64,000 nucleotides of DNA from Hymenobacter sp. BT559 (GCF_017571525.1 NZ_JAGETY010000003.1:62001-126000), one strand, 5' to 3'; positions 1 through 9,666 are shown, counted from the first letter of the stretch. Made by a program: numbers and translations. The notes: generated by a model from the sequence alone, not told the origin.

Positions 1-66
1 AAGGATGCCTTGATTAAAAAACACTACGAGCGCAAGCACGGCGCTAATTCTTACTACGGGCAATAA
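1..66 (+). CDS. araD: L-ribulose-5-phosphate 4-epimerase, C-terminal fragment
   Basis: The window opens inside this gene. The last 21 codons read KDALIKKHYERKHGANSYYG plus Q and stop, closely resembling the C-terminus of AraD enzymes (E. coli AraD ends in a similar HYxRKHGAxxYYGQ tail). AraD converts L-ribulose 5-phosphate to D-xylulose 5-phosphate, the last step of the bacterial L-arabinose pathway. Its position 82 bp upstream of araA on the same strand supports the call. Kinase araB is not in the window and may lie upstream. Confidence 0.85.
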   Translation, partial: KDALIKKHYERKHGANSYYGQ

Positions 67-144
67 GTAGCGCCGACTTTTAGTCCGCGAATGCCTAGCA
101 ACCCATCCAACAAGTATTACTCGCGGACTGAAAGTCCGCGCTAC
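67..144. repeat. Imperfect inverted repeat between araD and araA
   Basis: Arms at 67-90 and 121-144 are complementary at 22 of 24 positions and are separated by 30 nt. The arms carry GACTTTTAGTCCGCG / CGCGGACTGAAAGTC-type sequence. No T-run follows, so it looks more like a dispersed intergenic palindrome than an intrinsic terminator. It fills the whole araD-araA gap and ends 4 nt before the araA start codon, so it could influence RNA stability or araA translation. Confidence 0.7.
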
Positions 145-148
145 ATCC

Positions 149-1636
149 ATGATTGACATTTCAAATTACGAAGCCTGGTTTATCACCGGCAGCCAGCACC
201 TCTACGGCCCCGAAACCCTGGAGCAGGTAGCACAGCACTCGCAGGAAATCGCCAAAGAGCTTGGCACCAAGCTGCCCATCAACATCGTGTATAAGCCCGT
301 GCTGACGGGCCCGCAGGAGATTTACAAGCTGATGCAGGAGGCCAACAATACGCCGAACTGCGTGGGCCTGATTGCCTGGATGCACACCTTCTCGCCGGCC
401 AAGATGTGGATTAACGGCCTGAAAATCTTGCAGAAGCCGCTAGCCCACCTGCACACGCAGTACAACCGCGACATTCCGTGGGACGCCATTGACATGGACT
501 TCATGAACACCAACCAGTCGGCGCACGGCGACCGCGAGTTTGGGTTCATCGGCTCGCGCATGCGCCTGAACCGCAAAGTGATAGTAGGCCACTGGCAGAG
601 CGCCGACGTGCAGGAGCGCCTCAGCATCTGGAGCCGTGTGGCCTCGGCCTGGGCCGACTGGCAGGGTGCCAAGTTTGTGCGCTTTGGCGACAACATGCGC
701 TACGTGGCCGTGACCGAAGGCGACAAGGTAGAAGCCGAAATTAAGTTTGGCTACGAGGTGAACACCTACGGCATCGGCGACCTGGTAGCCGAGGTAAACG
801 CCGTGACCGACGAGCAGATTGCCGGTCTGGTAGCCACTTACGAGCAGGAGTACGAGCTAGCCGACAACCTGAAGGAAGGCGGCGAGAAGCGCGAAAGCCT
901 GCGCGACGCGGCCCGCATCGAGCTGGGCATGCGTAAGTTCCTGACCGACCGCAACGCCAAGGGCTTTACCGACACCTTCGAGGACCTGCATGGTATGAAG
1001 CAGCTGCCCGGCATTGCCACCCAGCGCCTCATGGCCGATGGCTACGGCTTCGGCGGCGAGGGCGACTGGAAGACCTCGGCCCTGGTGCGCGCCATGAAGG
1101 TGATGGGCGCCGGCCTGCCCGGCGGCAACTCCTTCATGGAGGACTACACCTACCACTTTGCGCCTGGCAACGAGCAGGTGCTGGGCTCGCACATGCTCGA
1201 AATCTGCCCCAGCATCGCCGAGGGCAAGGTGCGCGCCGAGATTCACCCGCTAGGCATTGGGGGCAAGGAAGACCCGGTGCGCTTGGTGTTCAATTGCCCG
1301 GCCGGCCCGGCTCTGAATGCAACCATCGTGGATATGGGCAACCGCTTCCGCATGATTGTGAACACGGTAGAAGCCGTAGCCCCCGAGCAAGACCTGCCCA
1401 AGCTGCCCGTGGCCCGCGTGCTCTGGAAGGTGCACCCCGACATGAAAACCGGCCTCGCGGCCTGGATTCTGGCCGGCGGCGCCCACCACACCGGCTACAG
1501 CCAGAACCTGACCAGCGAGTACCTGGAAGACTTCGCCGAGATGGCGGGCATCGAGTTCCTGGTTATCGACGAAGATACCAAGCTGCGCACCTTCAAGAAC
1601 GAGCTGCGCTTCAATGAGGTAGCTTTCCGGGGCTAG
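149..1636 (+). CDS. araA: L-arabinose isomerase
   Basis: AraA isomerises L-arabinose to L-ribulose in the cytoplasm, the first step of arabinose catabolism. The 495-residue length is normal for the family (E. coli about 500). The metal and catalytic residues are recognisable in the expected order: Glu in GFGGEGDW, Glu in FMEDYTYH, His in GSHMLE and His in GGAHHTGYS. The N-terminus ([15 protein letters not shown]) is the typical AraA start, which fixes ATG 149. It follows araD directly and precedes a GH127 arabinofuranosidase, so it belongs to an arabinose-release and catabolism cluster, probably under the LacI-type regulator at 9710. Confidence 0.98.
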   Translation: MIDISNYEAWFITGSQHLYGPETLEQVAQHSQEIAKELGTKLPINIVYKPVLTGPQEIYKLMQEANNTPNCVGLIAWMHTFSPAKMWINGLKILQKPLAHLHTQYNRDIPWDAIDMDFMNTNQSAHGDREFGFIGSRMRLNRKVIVGHWQSADVQERLSIWSRVASAWADWQGAKFVRFGDNMRYVAVTEGDKVEAEIKFGYEVNTYGIGDLVAEVNAVTDEQIAGLVATYEQEYELADNLKEGGEKRESLRDAARIELGMRKFLTDRNAKGFTDTFEDLHGMKQLPGIATQRLMADGYGFGGEGDWKTSALVRAMKVMGAGLPGGNSFMEDYTYHFAPGNEQVLGSHMLEICPSIAEGKVRAEIHPLGIGGKEDPVRLVFNCPAGPALNATIVDMGNRFRMIVNTVEAVAPEQDLPKLPVARVLWKVHPDMKTGLAAWILAGGAHHTGYSQNLTSEYLEDFAEMAGIEFLVIDEDTKLRTFKNELRFNEVAFRG

Positions 1637-1661
1637 CCCGAGTAGGTAAAGTATGGCCACC

Positions 1662-1737
1662 CGGCCTCCGCCGGCCCGAACCTTCTCACTACGGCGCCTG
1701 TCATTGAGCAAGAGAAGGTTCGGGCCGGCGGAGGCCG
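1662..1737. repeat. Perfect 26-bp inverted repeat after araA
   Basis: Arms 1662-1687 and 1712-1737 are exactly complementary (26 bp) around a 24-nt loop. The stem is GC rich (GGCCTCCGCCGGCCCGAA core). There is no T-run after it, so it is either a factor-assisted terminator/RNA stabiliser between araA and the GH127 gene or a dispersed palindrome like the others in this window. Confidence 0.8.
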
Positions 1738-1789
1738 AATTCGCAAGCCCGACGATAAGTCAAGCCGCTGTCTTAAAACCCACCCCGTC

Positions 1790-3841
1790 ATGTTGCCATC
1801 CAAGTCATTTCTGCTCGCGCTCGGCTTCGGCGCCAGCCTCGCGGCACACGCTCAGAAATCGGATTATCCGATTCAGGCAGTGCCGTTTACGCAGGTAAAG
1901 CTCACGGATAACTTCTGGTTGCCGCGCCTCAAAACCAACACCGATGTGACCATTCCGGCGTCGTTTCAGCGCTGCGAGAGCACCAACCGGGTAAAGAACT
2001 TTGAGATGGCGGCGGCCCACCAGGGTAAGTTTGCCACCACGTTTCCTTTTGACGATACCGACATCTACAAGACCATCGAGGGCGCCTCGTACTCGCTCAG
2101 CGTGTACCCCGATGCCAAACTCGATGCCTATGTAGATGAGCTGATTAAGAAGGTAGGCGCCGCCCAGGAGCCCGACGGCTACCTCTACACCGCCCGTACC
2201 ATAGACCCCGCGCACCCGCACAGCTGGGCGGGGCCGACGCGCTGGAGCAAGGAGCGCGAGCTGAGCCACGAGCTCTACAATGCCGGCCACCTCTACGAGG
2301 CGGCTGTGGCCCACTACGAGGCCACCGGCAAGAAAACGCTGCTCAACATCGCCCTCAAAAATGCCGACCTCGTGTGCTCGGTTTTCGGGCCAGGCAAGCT
2401 CAGCGTGGCGCCCGGCCACGAGATTGTGGAGATGGGGCTAGTGAAGCTGTACCGCGTGACCGGCCAGCCCAAGTACCTCGAAACAGCCAAGTTCTTCCTC
2501 TATGCCCGCGGCCAGTACAAGGGCTACGACCCCAAGAGTACCGACGGCTGGAAAAACGGCCAGTACTGGCAGGACGACAAGCCGGTGGTGGACCAGCGCG
2601 TGGCCGAGGGCCACGCCGTGCGCGCTGAGTACCTGTACTCGGCCATGGCCGACGTGGCGGCCCTCACCGGCGATAAGCAGCTGCTGGCGGCCGTGGACAG
2701 CATCTGGCAGAACATGGTGAGCAAGAAGCTGTACGTGACCGGCGGCACCGGCGCCGTGCCCGCTGGCGAGGCGTTCGGCAAAAACTACGAGCTGCCCAAC
2801 ACCACGGCCTACAACGAAACCTGTGCCTCGGTGGCCGACGTGTACTGGCAGCAGCGCATGTTTCAGCTGCACGGCGACTCGAAGTACGTGGACGTGATGG
2901 AGAAAGTGCTCTACAACGGCCTGCTCTCGGGGCTGGGGCTCGATGGCAAGTCGTTCTTCTACAGCAACGCCATGCAGATAAAGAACATCCAGGGCTACCA
3001 CGACACCGAGCCGGCCCGGGCGGGCTGGTTTGAGTGTTCGTGCTGCCCCACCAACCTGGCCCGGCTTATGCCCGCGCTGCCCGGCTACGTGTATGCCGAG
3101 CGCGGCAAGGCGCTGTACGCGAACCTGTTTGTGAGCGGCACTACCAACCTGACCGTCAACAAGCAAAAGGTGCAGCTGACCCAGGAAAACAATTACCCTT
3201 GGCAGGGCGACCTCAAGTTCAAGGTGAATCCGGCCAAGGCTGGCGCCGACTTCGACCTGCTGGTGCGCATTCCGGGCTGGGCCCGCAACGAGGCCGTGCC
3301 CAGCAGCCTCTACACGTTTGAGCAGCCTAGCAGCCAGCAGGCCACCATCAAGGTCAACGGCCAGCCAGTGACCTACCAGCTGCAAAACGGCTACGCGATA
3401 CTCAGTCGCAAGTGGCACAAGGGTGACGTGGTGGACGTGAACCTGCCGATGGAAGTGCGCCGCGTGCACGCTAATCCGCTCGTGAAAGACGACCTGGGCA
3501 AGGTAGCCCTGCAACGCGGCCCGGTCATGTACTGCGCTGAGTGGGCCGATAACAACGGCAAGACCAGCAACATCCTGGTGCCCCAGAACGCCTCCTTCAG
3601 CGCTGGCTACCAGGCCGGTCTGCTCAACGGCGTGGAAACCCTGACGGCTACCGTGCCGGTGGTGACGCTAGGGGCCGAGGGCACCTCGGTCAGCACCACA
3701 CCGCGCACACTGGTAGCCATTCCATACTACGCCTGGGCCAACCGCGGCAAGGGCGAAATGACGGTATGGTTCCCCGAAAAGCTCACCGACCTCGACCTGC
3801 TGAGCCAGCCCGCTGCTAGCGGTGCCACGGCCAGTAAGTAA
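1790..3841 (+). CDS. GH127 beta-L-arabinofuranosidase (DUF1680 family)
   Basis: 683-residue secreted glycoside hydrolase that removes beta-linked L-arabinofuranose. Residues 1-21 form a signal peptide (MLPSKSFLLALGFGASLAAH-AQ). The GH127 zinc/thiolate centre is visible: Glu and Cys in NETCAS and the Cys pair in ECSCCPTN. In the characterised enzyme HypBA1 the equivalent residues bind Zn and one Cys is the nucleophile. An (alpha/alpha)6 barrel is followed by beta-sandwich domains, as usual for the family. Its position after araA fits release of L-arabinose from plant glycans or glycoproteins. Exact substrate is inferred. Confidence 0.93.
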   Translation: MLPSKSFLLALGFGASLAAHAQKSDYPIQAVPFTQVKLTDNFWLPRLKTNTDVTIPASFQRCESTNRVKNFEMAAAHQGKFATTFPFDDTDIYKTIEGASYSLSVYPDAKLDAYVDELIKKVGAAQEPDGYLYTARTIDPAHPHSWAGPTRWSKERELSHELYNAGHLYEAAVAHYEATGKKTLLNIALKNADLVCSVFGPGKLSVAPGHEIVEMGLVKLYRVTGQPKYLETAKFFLYARGQYKGYDPKSTDGWKNGQYWQDDKPVVDQRVAEGHAVRAEYLYSAMADVAALTGDKQLLAAVDSIWQNMVSKKLYVTGGTGAVPAGEAFGKNYELPNTTAYNETCASVADVYWQQRMFQLHGDSKYVDVMEKVLYNGLLSGLGLDGKSFFYSNAMQIKNIQGYHDTEPARAGWFECSCCPTNLARLMPALPGYVYAERGKALYANLFVSGTTNLTVNKQKVQLTQENNYPWQGDLKFKVNPAKAGADFDLLVRIPGWARNEAVPSSLYTFEQPSSQQATIKVNGQPVTYQLQNGYAILSRKWHKGDVVDVNLPMEVRRVHANPLVKDDLGKVALQRGPVMYCAEWADNNGKTSNILVPQNASFSAGYQAGLLNGVETLTATVPVVTLGAEGTSVSTTPRTLVAIPYYAWANRGKGEMTVWFPEKLTDLDLLSQPAASGATASK

Positions 3842-3862
3842 GTGGTCTGTTTAACGTGAGAG

Positions 3863-3966
3863 GAACGTCAGGCTGAGCGCAGCCGAAGCATCTTGCTCGG
3901 GGTCGTTAGGGTTAGTAACCCTAGCGGTGCGAGCTAGATGCTTCGGCTGCGCTCAGCCTGACGTTC
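3863..3966. repeat. Long palindromic element, AGAACGTCA family, copy 1
   Basis: Arms 3863-3893 and 3936-3966 match perfectly over 31 bp (GAACGTCAGGCTGAGC ends). They extend about 6 bp inward after one mismatch. The loop holds a second small hairpin, AGGGTTAGTAACCCT. TTTT follows the right arm, so it may also end the GH127 transcript. Related elements lie at 45389-45491 and 62286-62326. Confidence 0.85.
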
Positions 3967-4044
3967 TTTTTGAATTAGAATCAAGCTACTGGCCGACTGT
4001 TGCGGCTTAATATCTCTCTTATCAAGTTCTCTTTCCCACCCGTT

Positions 4045-5748
4045 ATGCCCCACGGCTACTCCCGTAAAAGTTGGCTCATCGGCGCTCTGCTAACGCTAGG
4101 CCTGACAGCCAGCGGCCAGGCCCCGGTGCCGGCCGCGCCCGTCGCCATCACCGTTGATGTAGCGAAGCCGCTAGGCCCCATGCAACCCCTGTGGGCCTAT
4201 TTTGGCTACGACGAGCCCAACTACACCTACATGCCCGATGGCCAGAAGCTGCTCACCGAGCTGGCCGCGCTCAGCCCCGTGCCGGTGTATGTGCGGGCCC
4301 ACAATCTGCTGACCACCGGCGACGGCACGGCGGCCCTGAAGTGGGGCTCGACCAACGCCTATACCGAAGATAAAAGCGGCCGCCCGGTGTACGACTGGAA
4401 AATCGTGGACCAGATTTTTGATGCCTACGTGAAGCGTGGCATGAAGCCCATTGCCCAGATTGGCTTCATGCCCGAGGCCTTTTCTACGCATCCGGTACCG
4501 TATCGCCACTACTGGAAGCCGGGCGATAATTACAACGACATCTACACGGGCTGGGCCTACCCGCCCAAGGATTACAAAAAATGGGGCGAGCTGGTGTACC
4601 AATGGGTAAAGCACAGCGTGGCCCGCTACGGCGCGGCAGAGGTGAAAACCTGGCGCTGGGAGCTGTGGAACGAGCCCAACATCGGCTATTGGAAAGGCAC
4701 GCCCGAGGAGTATAACGAACTCTACGACTACACCGAGGCGGCCGTGCACCGGGCGCTGCCCGCCGCCATCCTGGGTGGCCCCGAAACCACCGGCCCCGGC
4801 TGGGATAAAGCCGCCGCTTACCTGCGCGGCTTTTTGGAGCACTGTGTAAATGGTAAAAACTACGTAACCGGCAAAACCGGCACCCGCCTCGACTACATTT
4901 CCTTCCACGCCAAGGGCGCACCCAAACTAGTGGATGGCCACGTGCGCATGAACATGGGCACGCAGTTTGGCGATATCGAGGAGGGTTTTAAAATCGTGTC
5001 TTCGTTCCCGACGTTACGCCAGCTGCCCATCATTATCGGCGAAAATGACCCCGAGGGCTGCGCTGCCTGCGGCGTGCAAACCAACCCCGAAAATGCCTAC
5101 CGCAACGGCACTATGTATTCGAGCTACACGGCCGCGGCCTACGCCCGCCTCTACGAGCTGGCCGCGCAGTACCACGTCAACCTGGAGGGCGCCGTGAGCT
5201 GGTCGTTTGAGTTTGAAAACCAGCCGTGGTTTGCCGGCTTCCGCGACCTGGCCACCAACGGGGTCGATAAGCCTGTGCTCAACGTGTTCCGGATGCTGGG
5301 CATGATGCGCGGCCCGCGCGTGGCGGTGGCTAGCCCCTCGGCGCTCTCAGTAGCCGACATTCGGGCCCAGGCCCAAAGCCAGCGGCCCGACATCGGCGCC
5401 CTGGCTACGGCTGAGGCGCACTCGGCCACGGTGCTGGTCTGGAACTACCACAACGACGCCCTGCCCGCCCCGCCCGCCGAGGTTGAGCTAACTGTGAAAG
5501 GGCTAGCCACCCCGCAAGCCCAGGTGCAGCACTACCGCATCGACAATGAGCACAGCAACGCTTACACCGCTTGGCAGGCCCTAGGCTCGCCGCAGCAGGT
5601 GAGTGCCGCCCAGCGCGCCACCCTGGAGCAGGCCGGGCAGCTAGCTCAAGTTAACGCGCCCGCCTCGGTCAGCCTCCAAAATGGCCAAACGGTGCTGCAC
5701 TTTGCGCTGCCACGCCACGGTGTATCGCTGTTACGTCTAACCTGGTAA
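4045..5748 (+). CDS. GH39-like glycoside hydrolase (beta-xylosidase type)
   Basis: 567-residue secreted hydrolase. ATG 4045 is chosen because it starts a good signal peptide (MPHGYSRKSWLIGALLTLGL..ASGQA); an upstream TTG in frame is less likely. The fold reads as a (beta/alpha)8 clan-A barrel. WRWELWNEPNIGYW at about residue 210 carries the NEP acid/base Glu typical of GH39, and IIIGENDPEG at about 335 probably carries the nucleophile. A C-terminal beta domain follows. GH39 members act on beta-xylosides or related pentosides, consistent with the arabinan/xylan setting. Family is assigned by motif only; a related clan-A family is possible. Confidence 0.75.
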   Translation: MPHGYSRKSWLIGALLTLGLTASGQAPVPAAPVAITVDVAKPLGPMQPLWAYFGYDEPNYTYMPDGQKLLTELAALSPVPVYVRAHNLLTTGDGTAALKWGSTNAYTEDKSGRPVYDWKIVDQIFDAYVKRGMKPIAQIGFMPEAFSTHPVPYRHYWKPGDNYNDIYTGWAYPPKDYKKWGELVYQWVKHSVARYGAAEVKTWRWELWNEPNIGYWKGTPEEYNELYDYTEAAVHRALPAAILGGPETTGPGWDKAAAYLRGFLEHCVNGKNYVTGKTGTRLDYISFHAKGAPKLVDGHVRMNMGTQFGDIEEGFKIVSSFPTLRQLPIIIGENDPEGCAACGVQTNPENAYRNGTMYSSYTAAAYARLYELAAQYHVNLEGAVSWSFEFENQPWFAGFRDLATNGVDKPVLNVFRMLGMMRGPRVAVASPSALSVADIRAQAQSQRPDIGALATAEAHSATVLVWNYHNDALPAPPAEVELTVKGLATPQAQVQHYRIDNEHSNAYTAWQALGSPQQVSAAQRATLEQAGQLAQVNAPASVSLQNGQTVLHFALPRHGVSLLRLTW

Positions 5749-5769
5749 ACGAAGGAAAGGGGGCATACG

Positions 5770-5818
5770 AAGCGGGGGCGACAGCATGGAGTTATTGTCC
5801 ATACTGCCGCCCCCGCTT
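5770..5818. terminator. Bidirectional hairpin between convergent genes
   Basis: Arms 5770-5790 and 5798-5818 pair over 21 positions with two G-U type mismatches, 7-nt loop, very GC rich (GCGGGGGCG). It sits between the stop of the GH39-like gene and the stop of the oppositely oriented MFS gene, so it probably ends both transcripts. Confidence 0.7.
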
Positions 5819-5833
5819 GTAGTAGGTGCGCTG

Positions 5834-7009
5834 CTAGGCTACCGGCTCGGCCTGCGGCGTGGCCACCGGCACGGGATTGGGCAGCGAGGCCAGCACCCCG
5901 ATGCCTGTAGCCACCACTGCCACCAGGCCAAAGGCCGTGCGCAGCGAGAATAACTGGGCCAGGAAGCCAATCAGCGGCGGCCCCAGCAAAAAGCCCAGAA
6001 AGCCGATAGTAGATACTAAAGCCAGCGCCACGCCCGGCGACACCGACGTGGCCCGCCCTGCCGAGCTATAGGAGAGCGGCACCACCGAGGCAATGCCAAA
6101 GCCAATCAGCAAAAAGCCCGCTACTGCCGGTACGAGATACGGAAAGCCTACGGCCAGCAGCAAGCCGCTCACAATGAGTGCACTGCTAAGCTGCAGCATC
6201 CGGATGGTGCCGAAGCGGTGCGTGAAGTAGTCGCTCAAAAAGCGGCCTAGCGCCATGGTGCTCATGCAGGCCACGTAGCCCGCCGTGACGAGGGCCGCAT
6301 CGGGCCGCACCACTTTCTGGAAGTACACCCCGGCCCAGTCAAACATGGCGCCCTCGCTCATCATGCCGCAGAACGCAATAAACCCGATGCGCAGCAGGTA
6401 GGGGTCGGGGTGCCGCAGGCTGAGGCCGCCGCTGCCGTCGTCGGTTTTGCGCACATCCTGGCGCAAGGTGTGGGCCTGAGCCCAGCTCGCAATGGCCAGG
6501 CACACCACCAGCACCAGCAAAAAGTGGTGCAGCGGCGCCTGGTGCCAGCCGATGAGGGCCGTGCCCAGCGCCCCGCCCAGAAAGCCGGCCAGGCTCCACA
6601 GCCCGTGAAAGCTTCCCATGATGGGCTTGGGGTAAAGCTCTTGCAAGCCAATGGCTTGTGTGTTCACCGCGATGTTGAGCATATTGCCCGCAAACCCAAA
6701 CAGCGCCAGCGCGGGGGCTAGGGTCCAGAAGCTACCGGCCCAGCCCAGCAGCGGCAAAAAGCACGCGTAGAGCACCGAGGCCAGCAGCACCGTGCGCCGG
6801 CTGCCCCAGGTAGATACCAGCCACCCGGCCAGCGGCAGCGAGGCCAGCGACCCTAGCGGAATAGCCAGCAGCAGCTGCCCGAGCTGCCCCGAATTCATCC
6901 CCAGCTTAGCACTGATATCCGGAATACGCGAGGCCCAGCTGGCAAAGCACAAGCCGGGCAAAAAGAAGAAGGCGCTCACGGCCACCCGGCTCTTCGTAGT
7001 TGCATTCAT
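5834..7009 (-). CDS. MFS sugar permease (FucP/YbjJ-like)
   Basis: 391-residue inner-membrane protein with about 12 hydrophobic segments and the MFS signature after helix 2 (GWLVSTWGSRRTVLLAS). The start MNATTKSRVAVSAFFFLPGLCF and the PDISAKLGMNSGQLG loop resemble the YbjJ/fucose-permease-like branch. Placed convergent to the GH39-like gene and upstream of transaldolase, it is a plausible importer of arabinose or short arabino-oligosaccharides. The substrate is inferred from context only. Confidence 0.8.
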   Translation of the reverse strand: MNATTKSRVAVSAFFFLPGLCFASWASRIPDISAKLGMNSGQLGQLLLAIPLGSLASLPLAGWLVSTWGSRRTVLLASVLYACFLPLLGWAGSFWTLAPALALFGFAGNMLNIAVNTQAIGLQELYPKPIMGSFHGLWSLAGFLGGALGTALIGWHQAPLHHFLLVLVVCLAIASWAQAHTLRQDVRKTDDGSGGLSLRHPDPYLLRIGFIAFCGMMSEGAMFDWAGVYFQKVVRPDAALVTAGYVACMSTMALGRFLSDYFTHRFGTIRMLQLSSALIVSGLLLAVGFPYLVPAVAGFLLIGFGIASVVPLSYSSAGRATSVSPGVALALVSTIGFLGFLLGPPLIGFLAQLFSLRTAFGLVAVVATGIGVLASLPNPVPVATPQAEPVA

Positions 7010-7040
7010 AATCTACATTCAATGGGGCGGTACGCCCGTG

Positions 7041-7048
7041 CAAAAATA
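7041..7048 (-). promoter_or_regulatory. Promoter -7 element TATTTTTG for the MFS gene
   Basis: Read on the minus strand this is a perfect match to the Bacteroidota -7 consensus TAnnTTTG, 32 nt before the MFS start codon. No clear -33 TTTG is visible. Confidence 0.5.
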
Positions 7049-7077
7049 CCGATTCCTGCTCCCGCTGCCCGCTAAAA

Positions 7078-7128
7078 CGCCCACCCGAAACCGCCCTGGC
7101 ACCTGACCAGGGAAATTTTGGGTGGGCG
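7078..7128 (-). terminator. Intrinsic terminator of the transaldolase gene
   Basis: Outer stem CGCCCACCC / GGGTGGGCG (7078-7086 and 7120-7128) encloses an inner CCCTGG/CCAGGG hairpin. On the minus strand it is followed by TTTT, 34 nt past the transaldolase stop codon. Confidence 0.65.
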
Positions 7129-7161
7129 AAAAGCAGCTAAGTAAGTGCAGTGCGCAGCGTG

Positions 7162-8304
7162 CTACGCCGGCTGCTTGGTGGCATCTACGGCGGCCTGGCG
7201 CTTTTTCTCGACCGAGTCAATCAGCTTGCCGAAGGGCTCGATGAATTTCTGCACGCCTTCTTTCTCCAATTGAGCAGTTTGGGCGTCGAGGTCAATGCCC
7301 ACCTTGGGTAGGTCGCGCAGCACGGCCTGAGCCAGCTCAAGGCCCTGTTCGAGGCGGTCGGCAGGCTTGCCTTTCTCCTTGAAAATATCCATCGTTTCGA
7401 CCGGAATGGTGTTCACCGTTTTCGGGCCGATGAGGTTTTCAACGTATTTCAGGTCGTCGTATTTCGGGTTTTTGTTGCCCGTGCTGGCCCACAGCAGGCG
7501 CTGGGTATGCGCGCCTTTGTCGGCCAGGGCCTGCCAGCGCGGGCCGGCAAAAATCTCTTTATAAAGCTGGTACGCCTGCTTGGCGCTGGCCAGGGCCACT
7601 TCGCCCACCAGCGACTGGGCCAGCTGGCCTTTTTCGCCGCCCGCGGCCGCGATTTTTTCCAGCTGCGGGTCAATCAATACATCAATGCGGCTGAGGAAGA
7701 AGCTGGCCACCGAGTCGATACGCTCCAGCGACTGGCCGGCCTTTACCCGGTCTTCGAGCCCCGCAATAAATGCTTCGGCCACGGCCTTGTAGCGGTCGAG
7801 GCCAAAAATCAGCGTCACGTTCACGTTGATGCCCTCCGAGATGAGCGTGCGGATGGCGGGCAGGCCCTCCAGGGTAGCTGGCACCTTTATCATCACGTTG
7901 GGGCGGTTCACGGCCTTCCACAGCTGGCGGCCTTCGGCAATGGTGCCCTCGGTGTCGTGGGCCAGCTTGGGCGATACTTCGAGGCTCACGTAGCCGTCGC
8001 TGCTGTTGTCGTGGCTGTCGTAGAGGCCCTTAAACAAGTCGCAGGCAGCTTGCACATCGGCCACGGCCAGGCCCTCGTAAATTTCTTCGGCCGACTTACC
8101 CTGCTGGGCCTGCTCCTTAATAGTCTGGTCGTAGTCAGCCGAGCCGCCGATGGCCTTCTCAAAAATGGCAGGGTTGGAGGTAACACCACGCAGGGCGTCG
8201 TGGTCGATGCGAGCCTTCAACTCGCCGTTTTGCAGCACTTTGCGGCTGATAAAATCCAACCACAGGCTCTGGTCGAAGCGGCGAATGTCAAGTAAGGGGT
8301 TCAT
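7162..8304 (-). CDS. tal: Transaldolase
   Basis: Transfers dihydroxyacetone units between sugar phosphates in the non-oxidative pentose phosphate pathway, linking xylulose 5-phosphate from arabinose to glycolysis. 380 residues, matching the longer bacterial transaldolase class. The Schiff-base Lys lies in VMIKVPAT at about residue 130; other family blocks are GVTSNPAIFEKAI near the N-terminus and SVASFFLSRID. ATG 8304 (MNPLLDIRRFDQSLWLD) is preferred over an in-frame start 48 nt upstream because family similarity begins there. It lies beside arabinose genes on the opposite strand to araA. Confidence 0.93.
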   Translation of the reverse strand: MNPLLDIRRFDQSLWLDFISRKVLQNGELKARIDHDALRGVTSNPAIFEKAIGGSADYDQTIKEQAQQGKSAEEIYEGLAVADVQAACDLFKGLYDSHDNSSDGYVSLEVSPKLAHDTEGTIAEGRQLWKAVNRPNVMIKVPATLEGLPAIRTLISEGINVNVTLIFGLDRYKAVAEAFIAGLEDRVKAGQSLERIDSVASFFLSRIDVLIDPQLEKIAAAGGEKGQLAQSLVGEVALASAKQAYQLYKEIFAGPRWQALADKGAHTQRLLWASTGNKNPKYDDLKYVENLIGPKTVNTIPVETMDIFKEKGKPADRLEQGLELAQAVLRDLPKVGIDLDAQTAQLEKEGVQKFIEPFGKLIDSVEKKRQAAVDATKQPA

Positions 8305-8416
8305 GGCAAAGAAACTAGGGTGAAAAGTAGCGGGAAGAATGCGGGCCGGCAAAGGTGCAGCCAGACTGAGGTACTACGTACAAACCAACCGCGCAGGCCG
8401 GCTTAGGGTTGTGGGG

Positions 8417-9403
8417 CTAGGGGCGGGCCGCCACGGTAGGCCACCCGTCGGGGCTCCAGGCCAGGGGCTCGATGCGCAGCTTGGGACGCCCCTGGTCGTG
8501 GCCGTCGTAGCCGTGAAATATCAGGTAATCAACCTGGTCGAAGGTGGCTACGGCATTGTGGCCCACGCCGTACCAATTGGCGTCGCCTTGCAGCACGAGC
8601 GTACCGCCGCCCTGCTCCAGGGGCACGCCGGCCTGGTCGAGGTAGGGGCCCGTGACGGTGCGGGCGCGGCCTACCATCATTTTATAGGTGCTTTGTGGCC
8701 CCCGGCAGCAATAATCGAACGAAGTAAACAAATAGTAATACCCGCCGTGCCGGAATATAAACGGCCCCTCAATGGCGCCGTCGCCGGGCAGCGAGTCGGC
8801 AAGGGCGGCGTTGCGCGGGCGGCGGGCCAGCGTGCGCCACTGCGCCGGCTCGGCGGGGCCCGTGAGGTCGGGCCGCAGCTGTACCAGCTTGATGCCATTC
8901 CAAAATGAGCCGAAGGCTAGCCAGGGCGTGCCCCGCTCGTCGCGGATGAGGTTGGGGTCGATGGCGTTCCACATATCGCGCCCCGGCACCGACTCAATTA
9001 CCACGCCGTGGTCAACCCACTTAAAGTCTTTCGATTTAGGGTCCAGGGTTTTATTGGTGGCTAGCCCGATGGCCGAGCGGTTTTTGCCAAACGTCGAGAT
9101 GGAGTAAAACAGGCTGTACTGCCCGTTGTGGTACGAGATATCGGGGGCCCAGATGTGCCCCTTAAAGCCCGGCACGTCGTGCTGCGCCCAGGCCGGCGGG
9201 CTGGCAAACACGGGCTTTTCGGGTGTCCAGGTCTGGCGGTCTTTCGACGACCATACCGTGATGCCGTTGCCGGTGCCAAACAGGTAGTACGTGTTGCCTT
9301 GGCGCGTGAGCACCGGGTCGTGGATGGGAATGGCGGGCGGGCTGGGCTGGGCCGCGAGCGGCTGGCCGATAGCCAGCAGCGCTGCGAGTAGCAGATTTCT
9401 CAT
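8417..9403 (-). CDS. GH43 arabinan endo-1,5-alpha-L-arabinanase/arabinosidase
   Basis: 328-residue secreted five-bladed beta-propeller hydrolase. ATG 9403 begins a signal peptide (MRNLLLAALLAIGQPLAAQ). The three GH43 acidic residues are present: Asp in IHDPVLTR (general base), Asp in NAIDPNLI (pKa modulator) and Glu in GAIEGPFIF (general acid). It would cut the alpha-1,5-arabinan backbone or arabino-oligosaccharides, complementing the GH127 enzyme. It is divergent from the LacI-type regulator at 9710, whose likely operator lies between them. Confidence 0.9.
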   Translation of the reverse strand: MRNLLLAALLAIGQPLAAQPSPPAIPIHDPVLTRQGNTYYLFGTGNGITVWSSKDRQTWTPEKPVFASPPAWAQHDVPGFKGHIWAPDISYHNGQYSLFYSISTFGKNRSAIGLATNKTLDPKSKDFKWVDHGVVIESVPGRDMWNAIDPNLIRDERGTPWLAFGSFWNGIKLVQLRPDLTGPAEPAQWRTLARRPRNAALADSLPGDGAIEGPFIFRHGGYYYLFTSFDYCCRGPQSTYKMMVGRARTVTGPYLDQAGVPLEQGGGTLVLQGDANWYGVGHNAVATFDQVDYLIFHGYDGHDQGRPKLRIEPLAWSPDGWPTVAARP

Positions 9404-9562
9404 ACCAAATAAGCTTACATAATCGATTGTGCAAATTAACAACAAATGCGCTGGCTTTTGGTGAAATGCAGATTAGTTTGCTTACTATTGATACGCGAAA
9501 AACTTTGTAAAAAGGTGAATTAGCGCCAACGATGGAAAAGAGGCGAGGAGATTTTAAGAACA

Positions 9563-9572
9563 CAAACGTTTG
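9563..9572. promoter_or_regulatory. Candidate LacI-family operator CAAACGTTTG
   Basis: Perfect 10-bp palindrome with the central CG typical of LacI/PurR-family operators, midway between the GH43 gene and the regulator start. Placement suits control of both divergent genes. No second copy was noticed upstream of araA, so autoregulation and GH43 control are the better supported targets. Confidence 0.5.
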
Positions 9573-9666
9573 CGCGCGCTTATTAGTGACCTATAGCTGT
9601 GCGCGAAGCTTGCTTCTCAACTGTTCCCTTGGCCATACAGAAGTAAAAGCTTTTTGCAAACTCGTC

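Noticed and set aside
2438..3514. Long minus-strand ORF antisense to the GH127 gene
   Set aside because: It lies wholly inside a well-supported gene, has no family motif and is His/Val/Leu-biased as expected for a shadow frame in GC-rich DNA.
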